Assembly (NCBI GenBank): GCA_002428265.1
Contig: DIUR01000003.1
Span: 1 to 64,000, forward strand
Source: Bacteriovoracaceae bacterium UBA6153
GTDB lineage: Bacteria; Bdellovibrionota; Bacteriovoracia; Bacteriovoracales; Bacteriovoracaceae
Direction of reading: 5' to 3'
DNA: 64,000 nucleotides
The stretch's first letter is position 1; each line of letters opens with the position of its first letter. Below the pieces are notes generated by a model. It was given only the letters and a program-made list of their open reading frames with translations, was not told where the DNA came from and searched no databases. The translations under genes and the position numbers were made by a program. Shown here in pieces: positions 54,028 through 63,446 of this stretch.

Positions 54028-54059
54028 TTTAGAACATTACGCACAAAATTTAATTTACC

Positions 54060-54088
54060 TTGACGAAAACCCCTTAAAACCTTATGAA
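54060..54088 (+). promoter_or_regulatory. Candidate promoter of the atpF'-atpC operon
   Basis: TTGACG (54060-54065), a 17-base spacer and TATGAA (54083-54088) lie in the 131-base gap between bactofilin and the first atp gene, with an AT-rich leader of about 65 bases before the start codon. Confidence 0.5.
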
Positions 54089-54158
54089 TTAGTGGAAAAA
54101 AAAGTTCACAAAAAGTTCAATAATTTTTTATTGCAAAAGATAACGGGGTTACTAGTCC

Positions 54159-54602
54159 ATGGGTACTATATACACGATTCTCCAGTCTCTTAAAATTGAT
54201 CAAACTTTCTATGTTCAATTCATCATGTTTGTTGTGTTCTTCAATATCATCGCGCCTCTTCTTTTCAAAAAACTTCAAGAAGTTTTAGACCTAAGAGACA
54301 GCAAGACAACAAAGTTAGAATCACACGCACACCATGTATACAAACAAGCAGATGATTTAGCTGTTCAATACAAAGGCTCTATCGAAAAAACTCACACTGA
54401 ATCTCAAGCTATCGCTACAAAAAAGAAAAATGAAATTCTTGAAAAAGAAAAACAAATTTTTGTTTCAGCTGAAGAAAAACTAAGCAGCGAGTACGAAGCC
54501 AAGAGAGCAACTCTTTTAAAAGAAATTGCTGAAAAGAAAACTGCAGTTATGGCAGAAGCTACAATCTTATCAAACACACTAGTAGAAAAATTAACTAAAT
54601 AA
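54159..54602 (+). CDS. atpF: ATP synthase F0 subunit b' (first b-type subunit)
   Basis: A 147-residue peripheral-stalk subunit. One N-terminal membrane helix (FYVQFIMFVVFFNIIAPLLF) without a signal peptide leads into a long charged helix (RDSKTTKLESHAHHVYKQAD onward) that can form the right-handed coiled coil of the stalk. It is followed nine bases later by a second b-type gene, so the stalk is probably a b/b' heterodimer, as in several other bacterial groups. The start ATG has GGGG upstream. Confidence 0.85.
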   Translation: MGTIYTILQSLKIDQTFYVQFIMFVVFFNIIAPLLFKKLQEVLDLRDSKTTKLESHAHHVYKQADDLAVQYKGSIEKTHTESQAIATKKKNEILEKEKQIFVSAEEKLSSEYEAKRATLLKEIAEKKTAVMAEATILSNTLVEKLTK

Positions 54603-54610
54603 GGGATTAA

Positions 54611-55168
54611 ATGAAAGCACAGGCTAAATATTCATTTATGTTCATCGCTCTTGCGACACTATCTACTACAACTGCGATGGCAGCTGTAGGTGCTCATCAT
54701 GAACCATCAATTAAAGATCTTATGTACCCAGCAATTAACCTTGCTGTGCTTTTAGGATTTGTTATTTGGAAATTCACAACACCATTGAGCGAGATGTTTA
54801 CTAAAAAAGCTTCAGACATCCAAAGCCTGATGAACTCAGCAGCTGAAAAAAATAAAGATGCAGAAGAGAAATTAAAAACTCTGAAAGATAAAATGGCCAA
54901 CCTTGGTTCAGAGCTTAATAAAATTCAAAAAGACTACGAATCAGACGTAGCAACTTTCACACAAACTCAAGCCTCAGAAACTCAATCGACAATCGAAAGA
55001 ACGAAGAGAGATTTCAATAGCAAGCTTGATGGTGAAAAAAATGAACTAGTTGAAAAACTAAATGAAGAATTAATCAACAGTGTAATTGCAAAAACTCAGC
55101 AAACAATTAGTGGAAATGTCGATATGAAAAATCGCGCAACTTCAAAAATTGTTTCGGAATTAAGATAG
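54611..55168 (+). CDS. atpF: ATP synthase F0 subunit b
   Basis: A 185-residue b-type subunit. The N-terminus (residues 1-24, ending STTTAMA) looks like a signal peptide. A membrane helix follows (LMYPAINLAVLLGFVIWKF), then a long heptad-rich stalk (KNKDAEEKLKTLKDKMANLG onward). It lies between b' and the delta subunit gene, with seven bases to atpH. The signal-like extension parallels those of subunits a and c in this genome. Confidence 0.9.
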   Translation: MKAQAKYSFMFIALATLSTTTAMAAVGAHHEPSIKDLMYPAINLAVLLGFVIWKFTTPLSEMFTKKASDIQSLMNSAAEKNKDAEEKLKTLKDKMANLGSELNKIQKDYESDVATFTQTQASETQSTIERTKRDFNSKLDGEKNELVEKLNEELINSVIAKTQQTISGNVDMKNRATSKIVSELR

Positions 55169-55174
55169 GCAAAT

Positions 55175-55714
55175 ATGAAAGAACAAATTATTGCAAAAGC
55201 ATACGCGCAGTCGATTGTTGAACTTGGAGTTGAGTTAAAATTAGATCTTGTAAAAGAACTAACGACTCTTACTGAAACAATCAATAAAAGCCACGACCTT
55301 GAAACTCTACTTTTCTTAGATGTTTTTACAGCTGAAGAAAAACTAGGTGTTCTAAATGAGATCATGAAAAAGTTAAACCTTTCTCAGGTGACAACAAACT
55401 TCATGCAATTCTTAGTTCAAGAAGGAAGAATTGGTTTAATGCCAATGATCTTTAAGAACGTAATCGTAATCGATGATCACAACAAAGGTTTCTTAAGAGG
55501 AACAATTGAAGGATCAGAAGAAACAATTCCAGCTGACGTTAAAGAAAAGCTAAAAAGCTACCTTCAGTCTAAGCTTGGAGTAGAGCCGATTCTTGAATAC
55601 AAAAAAAATGGAAATGTATCTGCGGGATATAGAGTGACTGTTGAAGATCTTCAACTAGATGCATCTCTAGAAAACCAATTAGAAAAATTTAAAGATAGTG
55701 TTTTAAATTCATAA
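55175..55714 (+). CDS. atpH: ATP synthase F1 subunit delta
   Basis: A 179-residue OSCP/delta subunit joining F1 to the peripheral stalk. The N-terminal domain begins IAKAYAQSIVELGVEL and the C-terminal signature GYRVTVEDLQLDASLENQLEKF is typical (consensus G.....G...D.S....L). Order and spacing in the operon are canonical. Confidence 0.93.
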   Translation: MKEQIIAKAYAQSIVELGVELKLDLVKELTTLTETINKSHDLETLLFLDVFTAEEKLGVLNEIMKKLNLSQVTTNFMQFLVQEGRIGLMPMIFKNVIVIDDHNKGFLRGTIEGSEETIPADVKEKLKSYLQSKLGVEPILEYKKNGNVSAGYRVTVEDLQLDASLENQLEKFKDSVLNS

Positions 55715-55745
55715 TAGCCCAATAAAAAGGACTAAGAGGTAAAAA

Positions 55746-57254
55746 ATGGCAATGAATCCAGAAGAGATTACAAGTATTATCAAAGAAAGAATCTCAAACT
55801 TTCAAACTAGACTTCAAGTAGATGAAGTTGGAACAGTTCTTACTGTTGGAGATGGTATCGCGAGAGCGTTCGGTCTTAAAAACGTAATGAACGGTGAACT
55901 TGTTGAGTTCGAATCGGGCACAACAGGAATGGTTCTAAACTTAGAAGCAAATAACGTAGGTATCGCTATTCTTGGTGAAGACACAAGAATTAAAGAAGGT
56001 TCTTCTGTAAAGAGAACTGAAAGAATTGTAGCTGTTCCAGTTGGTGACGCTCTTTTAGGAAGAGTTGTAAACGCAATCGGAGAGCCAATCGATGGTATGG
56101 GCGAAATTAAATCAGAACACTCACGTGTTGTTGAAATTAAAGCTCCAGGAATCATCGCTCGTAAATCAGTTCACGAGCCTCTTCAAACTGGATTAAAAGC
56201 AATCGATTCTATGATTCCAATTGGACGTGGACAAAGAGAGCTAATCATTGGTGACCGTAAGACTGGTAAAACAGCAATCGCTATCGATACTATCATCAAC
56301 CAAAAAGGTAAAAACGTAGTTTGTGTTTACGTAGCTATTGGACAAAAACAATCTACAGTAAGACAAGTTCAACAAAAACTTAAAGACAATGGTGCTCTAG
56401 ATTACACAATCATCGTTTCTGCTACAGCATCTGCTTCTGCTCCTATGCAGTTCCTTGCACCATATACTGGTTGTACAATGGCAGAATACTACAGAGACAG
56501 TGGTCGCCACGCTCTAATCGTATATGATGATTTAACTAAGCAAGCACAAGCTTACCGTCAAATGTCACTTCTTCTTCGTCGTCCACCAGGACGTGAAGCA
56601 TTCCCAGGGGACGTTTTCTTCCTTCACTCAAGACTTCTTGAGCGTGGATGTAAGCTTAACGACGAACTAGGAAATGGATCTCTTACTGCACTTCCGATCA
56701 TCGAAACTCAAGAAGGTGACGTTTCTGCATACATTCCTACAAACGTAATTTCGATCACTGATGGCCAGATCTTCCTAGAGTCTGATTTATTCAACTCTGG
56801 TATCCGTCCAGCTGTTAACGTTGGTCTTTCAGTTTCACGCGTTGGTGGATCTGCTCAAATTAAAGCAATGAAAAAAGTTGCTGGTACACTTCGTCTGGAT
56901 CTTGCTCAGTACAGAGAGCTTGCTGCTTTCTCTGCTTTCGGATCTGACCTTGATGATGCTACTAAGAGACAGCTAAACAGAGGTGAGAGACTTGTTGAAC
57001 TTCTAAAACAAGATAACTACGCTCCAGTTGATGTTATTGACCAGGCCGTAGCAATTCTTGTAGCAACTAAAGGATTACTAGACGTTGTTCCAACTCCAAA
57101 AGTTAGAGTAGCTGAAAAAGATATCCTTGAATTTTTACACTCAAGACACGGTGACGTTATGAAAGACATTTCTTCTGCAAAAGAAATTAAAGCTGATAAC
57201 GAAACTAAAATTCTTGAAGCTGTTAAGGGTTTCTTAGCGACAAAAAAATACTAA
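55746..57254 (+). CDS. atpA: ATP synthase F1 subunit alpha
   Basis: A 502-residue non-catalytic nucleotide-binding subunit. The P loop is RELIIGDRKTGKTAIAIDTI near residue 165-180, followed by YVAIGQKQSTVRQV, the PYTGCTMAEYYRDSGRHALI region and RRPPGREAFPGDVFFLHSRL. The arginine-finger segment RPAVNVGLSVSRVGGSAQIKAM is present. Length is typical. AAGAGG precedes the ATG. Confidence 0.98.
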   Translation: MAMNPEEITSIIKERISNFQTRLQVDEVGTVLTVGDGIARAFGLKNVMNGELVEFESGTTGMVLNLEANNVGIAILGEDTRIKEGSSVKRTERIVAVPVGDALLGRVVNAIGEPIDGMGEIKSEHSRVVEIKAPGIIARKSVHEPLQTGLKAIDSMIPIGRGQRELIIGDRKTGKTAIAIDTIINQKGKNVVCVYVAIGQKQSTVRQVQQKLKDNGALDYTIIVSATASASAPMQFLAPYTGCTMAEYYRDSGRHALIVYDDLTKQAQAYRQMSLLLRRPPGREAFPGDVFFLHSRLLERGCKLNDELGNGSLTALPIIETQEGDVSAYIPTNVISITDGQIFLESDLFNSGIRPAVNVGLSVSRVGGSAQIKAMKKVAGTLRLDLAQYRELAAFSAFGSDLDDATKRQLNRGERLVELLKQDNYAPVDVIDQAVAILVATKGLLDVVPTPKVRVAEKDILEFLHSRHGDVMKDISSAKEIKADNETKILEAVKGFLATKKY

Positions 57255-57280
57255 GAAAGTTGAATTAGGAATAAATAACA

Positions 57281-58150
57281 ATGGCGAATATTAAAGAGCT
57301 CAAAAAGAAAATTAAAAGTACCAAAAGTACTTCTAAAATTACTCAAGCGATGAAGCTCGTTTCGGCCGCAAAATTAGCGAAAGCTCAAAACAATATCCTG
57401 AACTCACGTCCATATGCTCGTGAGCTTGAAGATACAATTAAGACTGTATCTGCATTAGTTCAGGATTATGATCATGAGTTTTTGAATGAGAAGAAAGATA
57501 ACAACAAAGCTGTGCTTTTAGTTATCTCTTCTGACAAAGGTCTTTGCGGATCGTACAACTCTCAGCTTGCTAAAAAAGTGAGAAAGTTTCTTGAAGAAAC
57601 TAATCTCGACGTAAAGTTAATTTTCATCGGTAAAAAAGTAAGAGATCTACTAGCTTCAGAATTTAACAAAGGTAAAACATACTCATTTGTTAAAAATGAA
57701 CCAACATTCATGGAAATGGAGCAAGTTGGAGTAGAGCTTTCAGAGCTTTTCAAGACTGGAGAAGTAGGACACGTTTTCGTTGCCTATAACATCTTCCAAT
57801 CAGCGATAGCTTTTAATCCAACAGTAAAACAACTGTTGCCTCTAACTTTAGACGTCGCTGAAAAAGAACAGTTAAAAGAAAAGTTTCCATTCGATTTCAA
57901 GTACGACCCAAGTGCTACTGAAATCTTGAATACACTTATTCCTCAAACGTACATCAGTACATTGTATACAGCTCTTCTAGACGCTGTTGCAGCTGAGCAC
58001 GGATCGAGAATGAGTGCGATGGATTCAGCTTCTTCGAACTGTAAAAAAGCAATTAGAACTCTATCAATAAAAATGAATAAACTGAGACAAGCAGCGATTA
58101 CGACAGAGTTATCTGAAGTAGTGTCTGGTGCTGAGTCACTGAACGGTTAA
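57281..58150 (+). CDS. atpG: ATP synthase F1 subunit gamma
   Basis: A 289-residue rotor shaft. The N-terminal helix KKKIKSTKSTSKITQAMKLV and the C-terminal helix GSRMSAMDSASSNCKKAIRT, then LSIKMNKLRQAAITTELSEV, form the coiled coil inside F1; the central Rossmann-like part has SSDKGLCGSYNSQLAKKV. It sits between atpA and atpD as usual. Confidence 0.96.
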   Translation: MANIKELKKKIKSTKSTSKITQAMKLVSAAKLAKAQNNILNSRPYARELEDTIKTVSALVQDYDHEFLNEKKDNNKAVLLVISSDKGLCGSYNSQLAKKVRKFLEETNLDVKLIFIGKKVRDLLASEFNKGKTYSFVKNEPTFMEMEQVGVELSELFKTGEVGHVFVAYNIFQSAIAFNPTVKQLLPLTLDVAEKEQLKEKFPFDFKYDPSATEILNTLIPQTYISTLYTALLDAVAAEHGSRMSAMDSASSNCKKAIRTLSIKMNKLRQAAITTELSEVVSGAESLNG

Positions 58151-58162
58151 GGGGAATCACCA

Positions 58163-59581
58163 ATGTCTGAAAATTTCGGTGTAGTAAAACAAGTAATGGG
58201 GCCCGTTCTAGACGTAGAATTTTCTAATGGAAAAATTCCTGCGATCTTCAACGCTCTAAAAATTACAAACAAAACAATTTCGAAAGATGAGTGGAATTTA
58301 ACTGTTGAGGTTTCTCAACACTTAGGTGACAACATGGTTCGTTGTATCGCTATGGACTCAACTGAAGGTCTATCAAGAGGATTAAAAGTTCTTGATACTG
58401 GAAAGATGATTCAAGCTCCAGTTGGAAAAGAATGTTTAGGAAGAATTGTTAACGTAATTGGTGAACCGGTTGATGAAGCTGGTCCAATCGCGGCTAAGAA
58501 AACTTACGACATCCACAGAGCAGCTCCAGGATTCGATAAACAATCAACTAAACTAGAGCAGTTCTATACAGGGATCAAAGTTATTGACCTTCTTGCTCCA
58601 TACGTTCGCGGTGGAAAGATTGGTCTATTCGGTGGTGCCGGTGTAGGTAAGACGGTTCTTATTCAAGAGTTAATTAACAACATCGCTACTGAGCACGGTG
58701 GATACTCTGTATTCGCAGGTGTTGGTGAGCGTACTCGTGAAGGGAACGATCTTTTCCACGAAATGACAGAGTCTGGAGTTATTGCAAAAACTGCACTGGT
58801 ATTCGGACAAATGAATGAGCCACCTGGAGCTCGTGCAAGAGTTGCTCTTACAGGTCTTTCAATGGCGGAATATTTCCGTGATGAAGAAAACCAAGACGTA
58901 CTTTTCTTCGTAGATAACATTTTCAGATTTACTCAAGCTGGTTCAGAAGTTTCTGCCCTTCTTGGTCGTATTCCTTCAGCGGTTGGTTACCAACCAACTC
59001 TAGGAACTGAAATGGGAGCTATGCAAGAGCGTATTACTTCAACTCTTAATGGTTCAATTACATCTATCCAGGCCGTATACGTTCCAGCGGATGACTATAC
59101 CGATCCAGCTCCAGCGACTACGTTTGCCCACTTAGATGCAACGACAGAACTTTCAAGACAGATTGCTGAGCTTGGAATTTACCCAGCGGTAGATCCACTT
59201 TCATCTTCATCTTCAATTCTTACTCCAGCTATCGTTGGTGAAGAACACTATAACGTTGCTCGCGGAGTTCAGAAGATTCTTCAAAAGTATAAAGAACTTC
59301 AAGATATTATCGCGATCCTTGGTATGGATGAACTTTCTGAAGAAGATAAGTTAATTGTTGGACGTGCTAGAAAGGTTCAAAAATTCCTTTCTCAACCGTT
59401 CTTCGTAGCTGAGCAGTTTACTGGTCTAAAAGGTAAATTCGTTAAGATGGAAGATACAATTAAGGCATTCAAGGCCATCCTTAACGGTGAAGTTGATGAT
59501 TTACCAGAGCAAGCTTTCTACCTTGTTGGTGGAATTGATATGGTTTATGAAAAAGCTGCACAAATTAAGGCCGGAAAATAA
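58163..59581 (+). CDS. atpD: ATP synthase F1 subunit beta
   Basis: A 472-residue catalytic subunit. The P loop is GLFGGAGVGKTVLIQELINN near residue 152-171. FAGVGERTREGNDLFHEM supplies the catalytic glutamate, and the DELSEED motif appears as MDELSEEDKLIVGRARKVQK. The PSAVGYQPTLGTEMGAMQER region is also conserved. Starts 12 bases after atpG. Confidence 0.98.
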   Translation: MSENFGVVKQVMGPVLDVEFSNGKIPAIFNALKITNKTISKDEWNLTVEVSQHLGDNMVRCIAMDSTEGLSRGLKVLDTGKMIQAPVGKECLGRIVNVIGEPVDEAGPIAAKKTYDIHRAAPGFDKQSTKLEQFYTGIKVIDLLAPYVRGGKIGLFGGAGVGKTVLIQELINNIATEHGGYSVFAGVGERTREGNDLFHEMTESGVIAKTALVFGQMNEPPGARARVALTGLSMAEYFRDEENQDVLFFVDNIFRFTQAGSEVSALLGRIPSAVGYQPTLGTEMGAMQERITSTLNGSITSIQAVYVPADDYTDPAPATTFAHLDATTELSRQIAELGIYPAVDPLSSSSSILTPAIVGEEHYNVARGVQKILQKYKELQDIIAILGMDELSEEDKLIVGRARKVQKFLSQPFFVAEQFTGLKGKFVKMEDTIKAFKAILNGEVDDLPEQAFYLVGGIDMVYEKAAQIKAGK

Positions 59582-59596
59582 TTTAATTAGGTACTA

Positions 59597-60022
59597 ATGA
59601 TGAAATACTACACAGTTGATATTTTAACGCCTTCTAAGATTATTGCTAAAGGCATTCCCGCAGAATCGTTGCTAATCCCAACGGTTCGCGGGCAGATCAA
59701 CGTTCTTGAAAACCACACGCACATCGTGACGAAGCTCTCGACTGGTGTACTTACTGTTTTCGGTGGACCTGATTATGCAGACAGAAACTTCATCGTTTCA
59801 TCTGGTGTTTGTAAAATTTTAGAAAACAAAATTACTGTCCTTGCTAATACTGCAGAAGAAAGCACGGATGTTAATGTTGAGAGAGCTAAGCTTTCTCTTC
59901 AAAACGCAGAAGAAAAACTAAAAAATACGGAAGGCCTATCTATTGAAGAGGTAGACGAGTACGTACAGAAAGCTGAAAGAGCAAGACTTCGCATTCAGTT
60001 GGCTGAGTTCAACAGACGTTAA
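59597..60022 (+). CDS. atpC: ATP synthase F1 subunit epsilon
   Basis: A 141-residue epsilon subunit. The N-terminal beta-sandwich has the ESLLIPTVRGQINVLENHTHIVTKL region, and the C-terminal pair of helices (ERAKLSLQNAEEKL and ERARLRIQLAEF) is the regulatory domain. Two consecutive ATG codons (59597 and 59600) are possible starts. Last gene of the operon; a long-stem terminator follows. Confidence 0.94.
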   Translation: MMKYYTVDILTPSKIIAKGIPAESLLIPTVRGQINVLENHTHIVTKLSTGVLTVFGGPDYADRNFIVSSGVCKILENKITVLANTAEESTDVNVERAKLSLQNAEEKLKNTEGLSIEEVDEYVQKAERARLRIQLAEFNRR

Positions 60023-60031
60023 TTCAAATTT

Positions 60032-60070
60032 TTGAGTACTCAGGGCCGAAAAAGACCTTGAGTACTCAAT
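60032..60070 (+). terminator. Terminator of the atpF'-atpC operon
   Basis: TTGAGTACTCA (60032-60042) pairs with TGAGTACTCAA (60060-60070), extended by one G-U and two G-C pairs to about 14 pairs, with a loop containing GAAAAA. The following bases are AT-rich (TTTCTAC) but the T run is short. The stem half itself contains the palindrome GAGTACTC. Confidence 0.7.
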
Positions 60071-60137
60071 TTCTACTAGGCAAATCTCTCACACTTCTTG
60101 CAACCAATTCAAACCCAATTAGAATTTAACAATAGAT

Positions 60138-62252
60138 ATGATAAAAAAATCTGTTTTTGTTAAAACGTTCGCCGGGGTTATTGCCACTAGTTTAGTGGTC
60201 GGCGCAATCACGTACAAAACAGTGCGAATGGAAGAGCCACAATCAATCGATTTTTCGGCCTTTAAAAATGCAGCAGCAAACATATCGTATCTCTCTCAAA
60301 AACCTGCTACAAGGGCGCCTGAAGCTCAGCCAGACCTCAATGGTACTGTGGTAAGAGTGATTGAAAAAGAAGTAAGAGCTAAAATTCTAAAGTCTCGTTA
60401 TGCGATGACTCCAAAAAAGCCTAAAATTGAAGCTGTAAAAGTGATCGCGAAAAACTGGAACGATATTAAACCAGAGTTCGCTTCAGTTGATATGAATGTT
60501 GATTCAAAACTCATTTCTGCAATCTCATCTAATGAGGTGGCTTCAGAGTTCGAAATCAATAATAAAGAACTTATTAAGCTCTATGGATATGAAGTGGATT
60601 CACTTCAGTATGAGACATTCTCTAATACGACATTAGCAGAATTAACTGAACCAGCTCAAGCTCCATTAGTAGATGAAGTTAAAGTTGCTCAGGCCTCAAC
60701 AACTTCACATGTTGTAGAAGATATCATTCCAGACTCAGAAAAAATTAATCCGGTTAACGATGACCTGGTTATGTTTGACTACTCAGACTCGGCGGACGAA
60801 GTTGCAGTAGCTCCTAAGCATAAAAAAATCTTTGATTCTCCAATCTCTGATTCAGTAAAAAATGCAATTGAAAGAGCAGTTCATAAGTCTCCAAGAACGG
60901 CGATGAATACTCAGCCTTCTAAGAAAATGGTTGCTGCTCCAGTTCTTAATTCAGTTTCTGGAAATGAAGGTTTTGACTTAGAAAAAGTCATGGCCGATGA
61001 AGACACAGTTGTTTATGACTACGCAAACCGCACAACTGCTGCGACAGCAAAGTCAGCTGCTGAGGAAACGAAAAGTGCAATCTCTGCTTTTGCAGCAGGA
61101 CCAACTATAGATAATTCTCAGCAAGCAGAATTTACAATCGCGGCTTCAGAAGTAAATCTGGCCACTCAAAAAATTAATAAAGCTTACGGATTCGAGTTCA
61201 CACCAGACTATGATAGATCTGAGCGAAGTGATGACCAGACTTCTGGTGAAATCAAACTTGGATACTCACTTGCTGGTGATGTGGGGACGATATCGGGTGT
61301 TATTTCTGCTCACGGAATGATTCCAACAAGAGTTGAATTAAATCTTCTGAATCGCGGAATGAATATCCCAATGTTAAATGAAGAGGGTATTCAAAGATTC
61401 CTAAAAAAGAAGCAGGCCGATGTTGTGGGCAACCTTTTAATGGTTGCAGTTGATCCAAGTGTAAATGATGTTGAAATTGATTCTGAGTATTCATACAAGT
61501 TGTTTTTCTCATCTAAGTTCAAAATGCTAGAATCAATCGACAAAGCTTCATACGTATTATTTCTTGGTGTAAAGACTGGAAACATTCTTATGAGATACCT
61601 TTTAGACAATAAAGAAAGTGCTCAAAAGATCGTCTATGTTGGTGACGGAGAAATGTACTACGAAGACCCGGACTTTAAAGCATCGGAACGTGAACTTTAT
61701 ACGTTCACGACAAGAAGTCTTCTGGGTAAAAAAGTAAAAGAATTAAACGTAGATGGCGCAGATATTAGCTTCTTTGGAACAAAAACAGTTTCTAAGAAAA
61801 AGGCATTGAACGCATATGAAATTAAAGTTCCTGAGCTTGTGGATAACTCGAGAAAATATTTAGAGTTTAAACACATGGGAACAAGCCTTTTCGTGGGTAC
61901 TCAAAATACTAAAGAAATCGAAATTCCAGGCAAAGATTTTATTTCAAGAGTTTTACAGGCCAATGAATTAAGTGAGCTTGGAAACCGTTGTATGGTTCAA
62001 ATTAACCTGGCAAAAGACATTAGAGATTTCAAAGTAAGTGGCAAAAATATGTCTGGGGAAATGTTCGCTGAAATGAGCTTCCTGGACAATGATGGTAACT
62101 TCTCAAGAGATAACTCTGAACTAGCTGAAAAGGTATTTATTACTGGGGACCTTGAAGGGATCTTCAGCGTACGCCTGGATTATACTGATGGATCGACTGA
62201 TTTCCTAAAGACTTTCTGCTCTGAAGGGTCTTATCTGATTGAGCAGTTATAA
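60138..62252 (+). CDS. Large envelope-anchored protein, function unknown
   Basis: A 704-residue protein with one N-terminal membrane segment (VFVKTFAGVIATSLVVGAITY), preceded by lysines, so the bulk should be periplasmic. Residues about 40-370 are Ala/Val/Glu/Asp-rich and probably disordered. This part holds two similar short motifs, DDLVMFDYSDSADE and DEDTVVYDYANRT, about 85 residues apart. Residues about 370-704 look folded, with many beta-strand-like stretches and the sequence GTISGVISAHGMIPTRVELN, reminiscent of carboxypeptidase-regulatory-like beta-sandwich modules. I do not recognise a family. The ribosome-binding site is poor and no partner gene is obvious. Confidence 0.8.
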   Translation: MIKKSVFVKTFAGVIATSLVVGAITYKTVRMEEPQSIDFSAFKNAAANISYLSQKPATRAPEAQPDLNGTVVRVIEKEVRAKILKSRYAMTPKKPKIEAVKVIAKNWNDIKPEFASVDMNVDSKLISAISSNEVASEFEINNKELIKLYGYEVDSLQYETFSNTTLAELTEPAQAPLVDEVKVAQASTTSHVVEDIIPDSEKINPVNDDLVMFDYSDSADEVAVAPKHKKIFDSPISDSVKNAIERAVHKSPRTAMNTQPSKKMVAAPVLNSVSGNEGFDLEKVMADEDTVVYDYANRTTAATAKSAAEETKSAISAFAAGPTIDNSQQAEFTIAASEVNLATQKINKAYGFEFTPDYDRSERSDDQTSGEIKLGYSLAGDVGTISGVISAHGMIPTRVELNLLNRGMNIPMLNEEGIQRFLKKKQADVVGNLLMVAVDPSVNDVEIDSEYSYKLFFSSKFKMLESIDKASYVLFLGVKTGNILMRYLLDNKESAQKIVYVGDGEMYYEDPDFKASERELYTFTTRSLLGKKVKELNVDGADISFFGTKTVSKKKALNAYEIKVPELVDNSRKYLEFKHMGTSLFVGTQNTKEIEIPGKDFISRVLQANELSELGNRCMVQINLAKDIRDFKVSGKNMSGEMFAEMSFLDNDGNFSRDNSELAEKVFITGDLEGIFSVRLDYTDGSTDFLKTFCSEGSYLIEQL

Positions 62253-62267
62253 GCTGTTCTGTTCACA

Positions 62268-63446
62268 TTATTCTAGTTTTTTAAACACTTCTAAGGTCTT
62301 CTTATAACCCGCAGTCATGATATATTTTGATTTTTGCGGATCAAGTGAAAATGAGTTCGTAAAAAATAATTTATAATGCGAATGATCTGGATAGATATCG
62401 ATGAATTTTACGTTTGGGTTATAGCCTAACTTTCGTTCTAGAATTGATGTTATTTTAGTGCGGTCTTTAGTGCTGAAGTTTTGTGAAGCCATATAATCAT
62501 TAACAGTGTCGATAATATCTTTGGATAAAATGTTCTGGCTTCTTGAAGCAACAATCTTCTTTTGAATCATAAGATAAATGGCCTGCATACAAATCGCAGG
62601 AATTCCAAAATTAATCAATGAGCCGATTTCATCATGATAGTGATATGGCGTATGTGTCCAAGAACTAATGACGAAATCACATTTGTTATCAACAGCTACG
62701 TGAGTAGAAAGAGTCTCGCGAATTTCACCGTCAATATAATAATCTACTTGAGCTGTACGAGGATTTTTTACCGGAAAGGGGGCATAGAAAGGGGGAACGC
62801 TCATGCTTGCTGAAACGGCCTGTGAAACATCTACACCTGTATAGTATTCTGCTGTCGAGTCATGAATAGGACTTGGGTAATTGTATTTTCCGAAAATAAC
62901 TTTTCTAGAATGATCGAGTTGAGTAGCAACAACAAACATATCTGCCGCATATTCATCAAATGATTGCGAAATAATGACATTTTTTTGCATGTATTGATTT
63001 AGACCCTCTGTCGAAAAAAGCCCTGAAACAGAAAGAAGTGGCTTCGACATCTGTTTAAGTAGAGAGGGAAAGCCTTCAAAAGGATTATAAAAATCAAAAT
63101 TAAAAGAATTTTTCATCGGCATCTTTCGAGAAAGCATGTCCGAGTATGTAATGGGCTTTAGCGAAGTTTGAGCATTTTTGCGATTAAGAGTTGCATCGAT
63201 AACATCAATCGGGCGAAAGCCAGAGGCGAAATAAAGATTAATTAATGAGCCGGCGCTCGAGCCGACATAAGTGGAAATTTCATGGTCAGCGTCGTGAGCG
63301 GATTTATTATGTTTTAAAACAAATCCTAATTCTTCGAGTGCTAAGGCCACTCCAAGATGCCATGAAGCTGCTTTAACAACTCCACCTGACAGAACTAGTG
63401 CGGTTTTTTTATTCTTGAATTGGCTTAAATCTACATCGTGATACAT
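62268..63446 (-). CDS. Patatin-like phospholipase
   Basis: A 392-residue patatin-family lipid acyl hydrolase. The oxyanion-hole motif is LSGGVVKAASWHLGVALALEE (read in parts, residues 19-39) and the nucleophile is S64 in YVGSSAGSLIN (GxSxG). The catalytic Asp is in YYIDGEIRE (about residue 238, DG(G/A) type). There is no signal peptide, so it acts in the cytosol or leaves by another route. The ribosome-like AGGAG lies about 17 bases before ATG 63446, farther than normal, so the true start could be slightly upstream at a non-ATG codon. It is convergent with the unknown envelope gene, 15 bases apart. Confidence 0.9.
   Translation of the reverse strand: MYHDVDLSQFKNKKTALVLSGGVVKAASWHLGVALALEELGFVLKHNKSAHDADHEISTYVGSSAGSLINLYFASGFRPIDVIDATLNRKNAQTSLKPITYSDMLSRKMPMKNSFNFDFYNPFEGFPSLLKQMSKPLLSVSGLFSTEGLNQYMQKNVIISQSFDEYAADMFVVATQLDHSRKVIFGKYNYPSPIHDSTAEYYTGVDVSQAVSASMSVPPFYAPFPVKNPRTAQVDYYIDGEIRETLSTHVAVDNKCDFVISSWTHTPYHYHDEIGSLINFGIPAICMQAIYLMIQKKIVASRSQNILSKDIIDTVNDYMASQNFSTKDRTKITSILERKLGYNPNVKFIDIYPDHSHYKLFFTNSFSLDPQKSKYIMTAGYKKTLEVFKKLE

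Noticed and set aside
53490..54044. 184-codon frame opposite parB end and bactofilin
   Set aside because: A shadow of two well-supported plus-strand features and the terminator; no recognisable protein.
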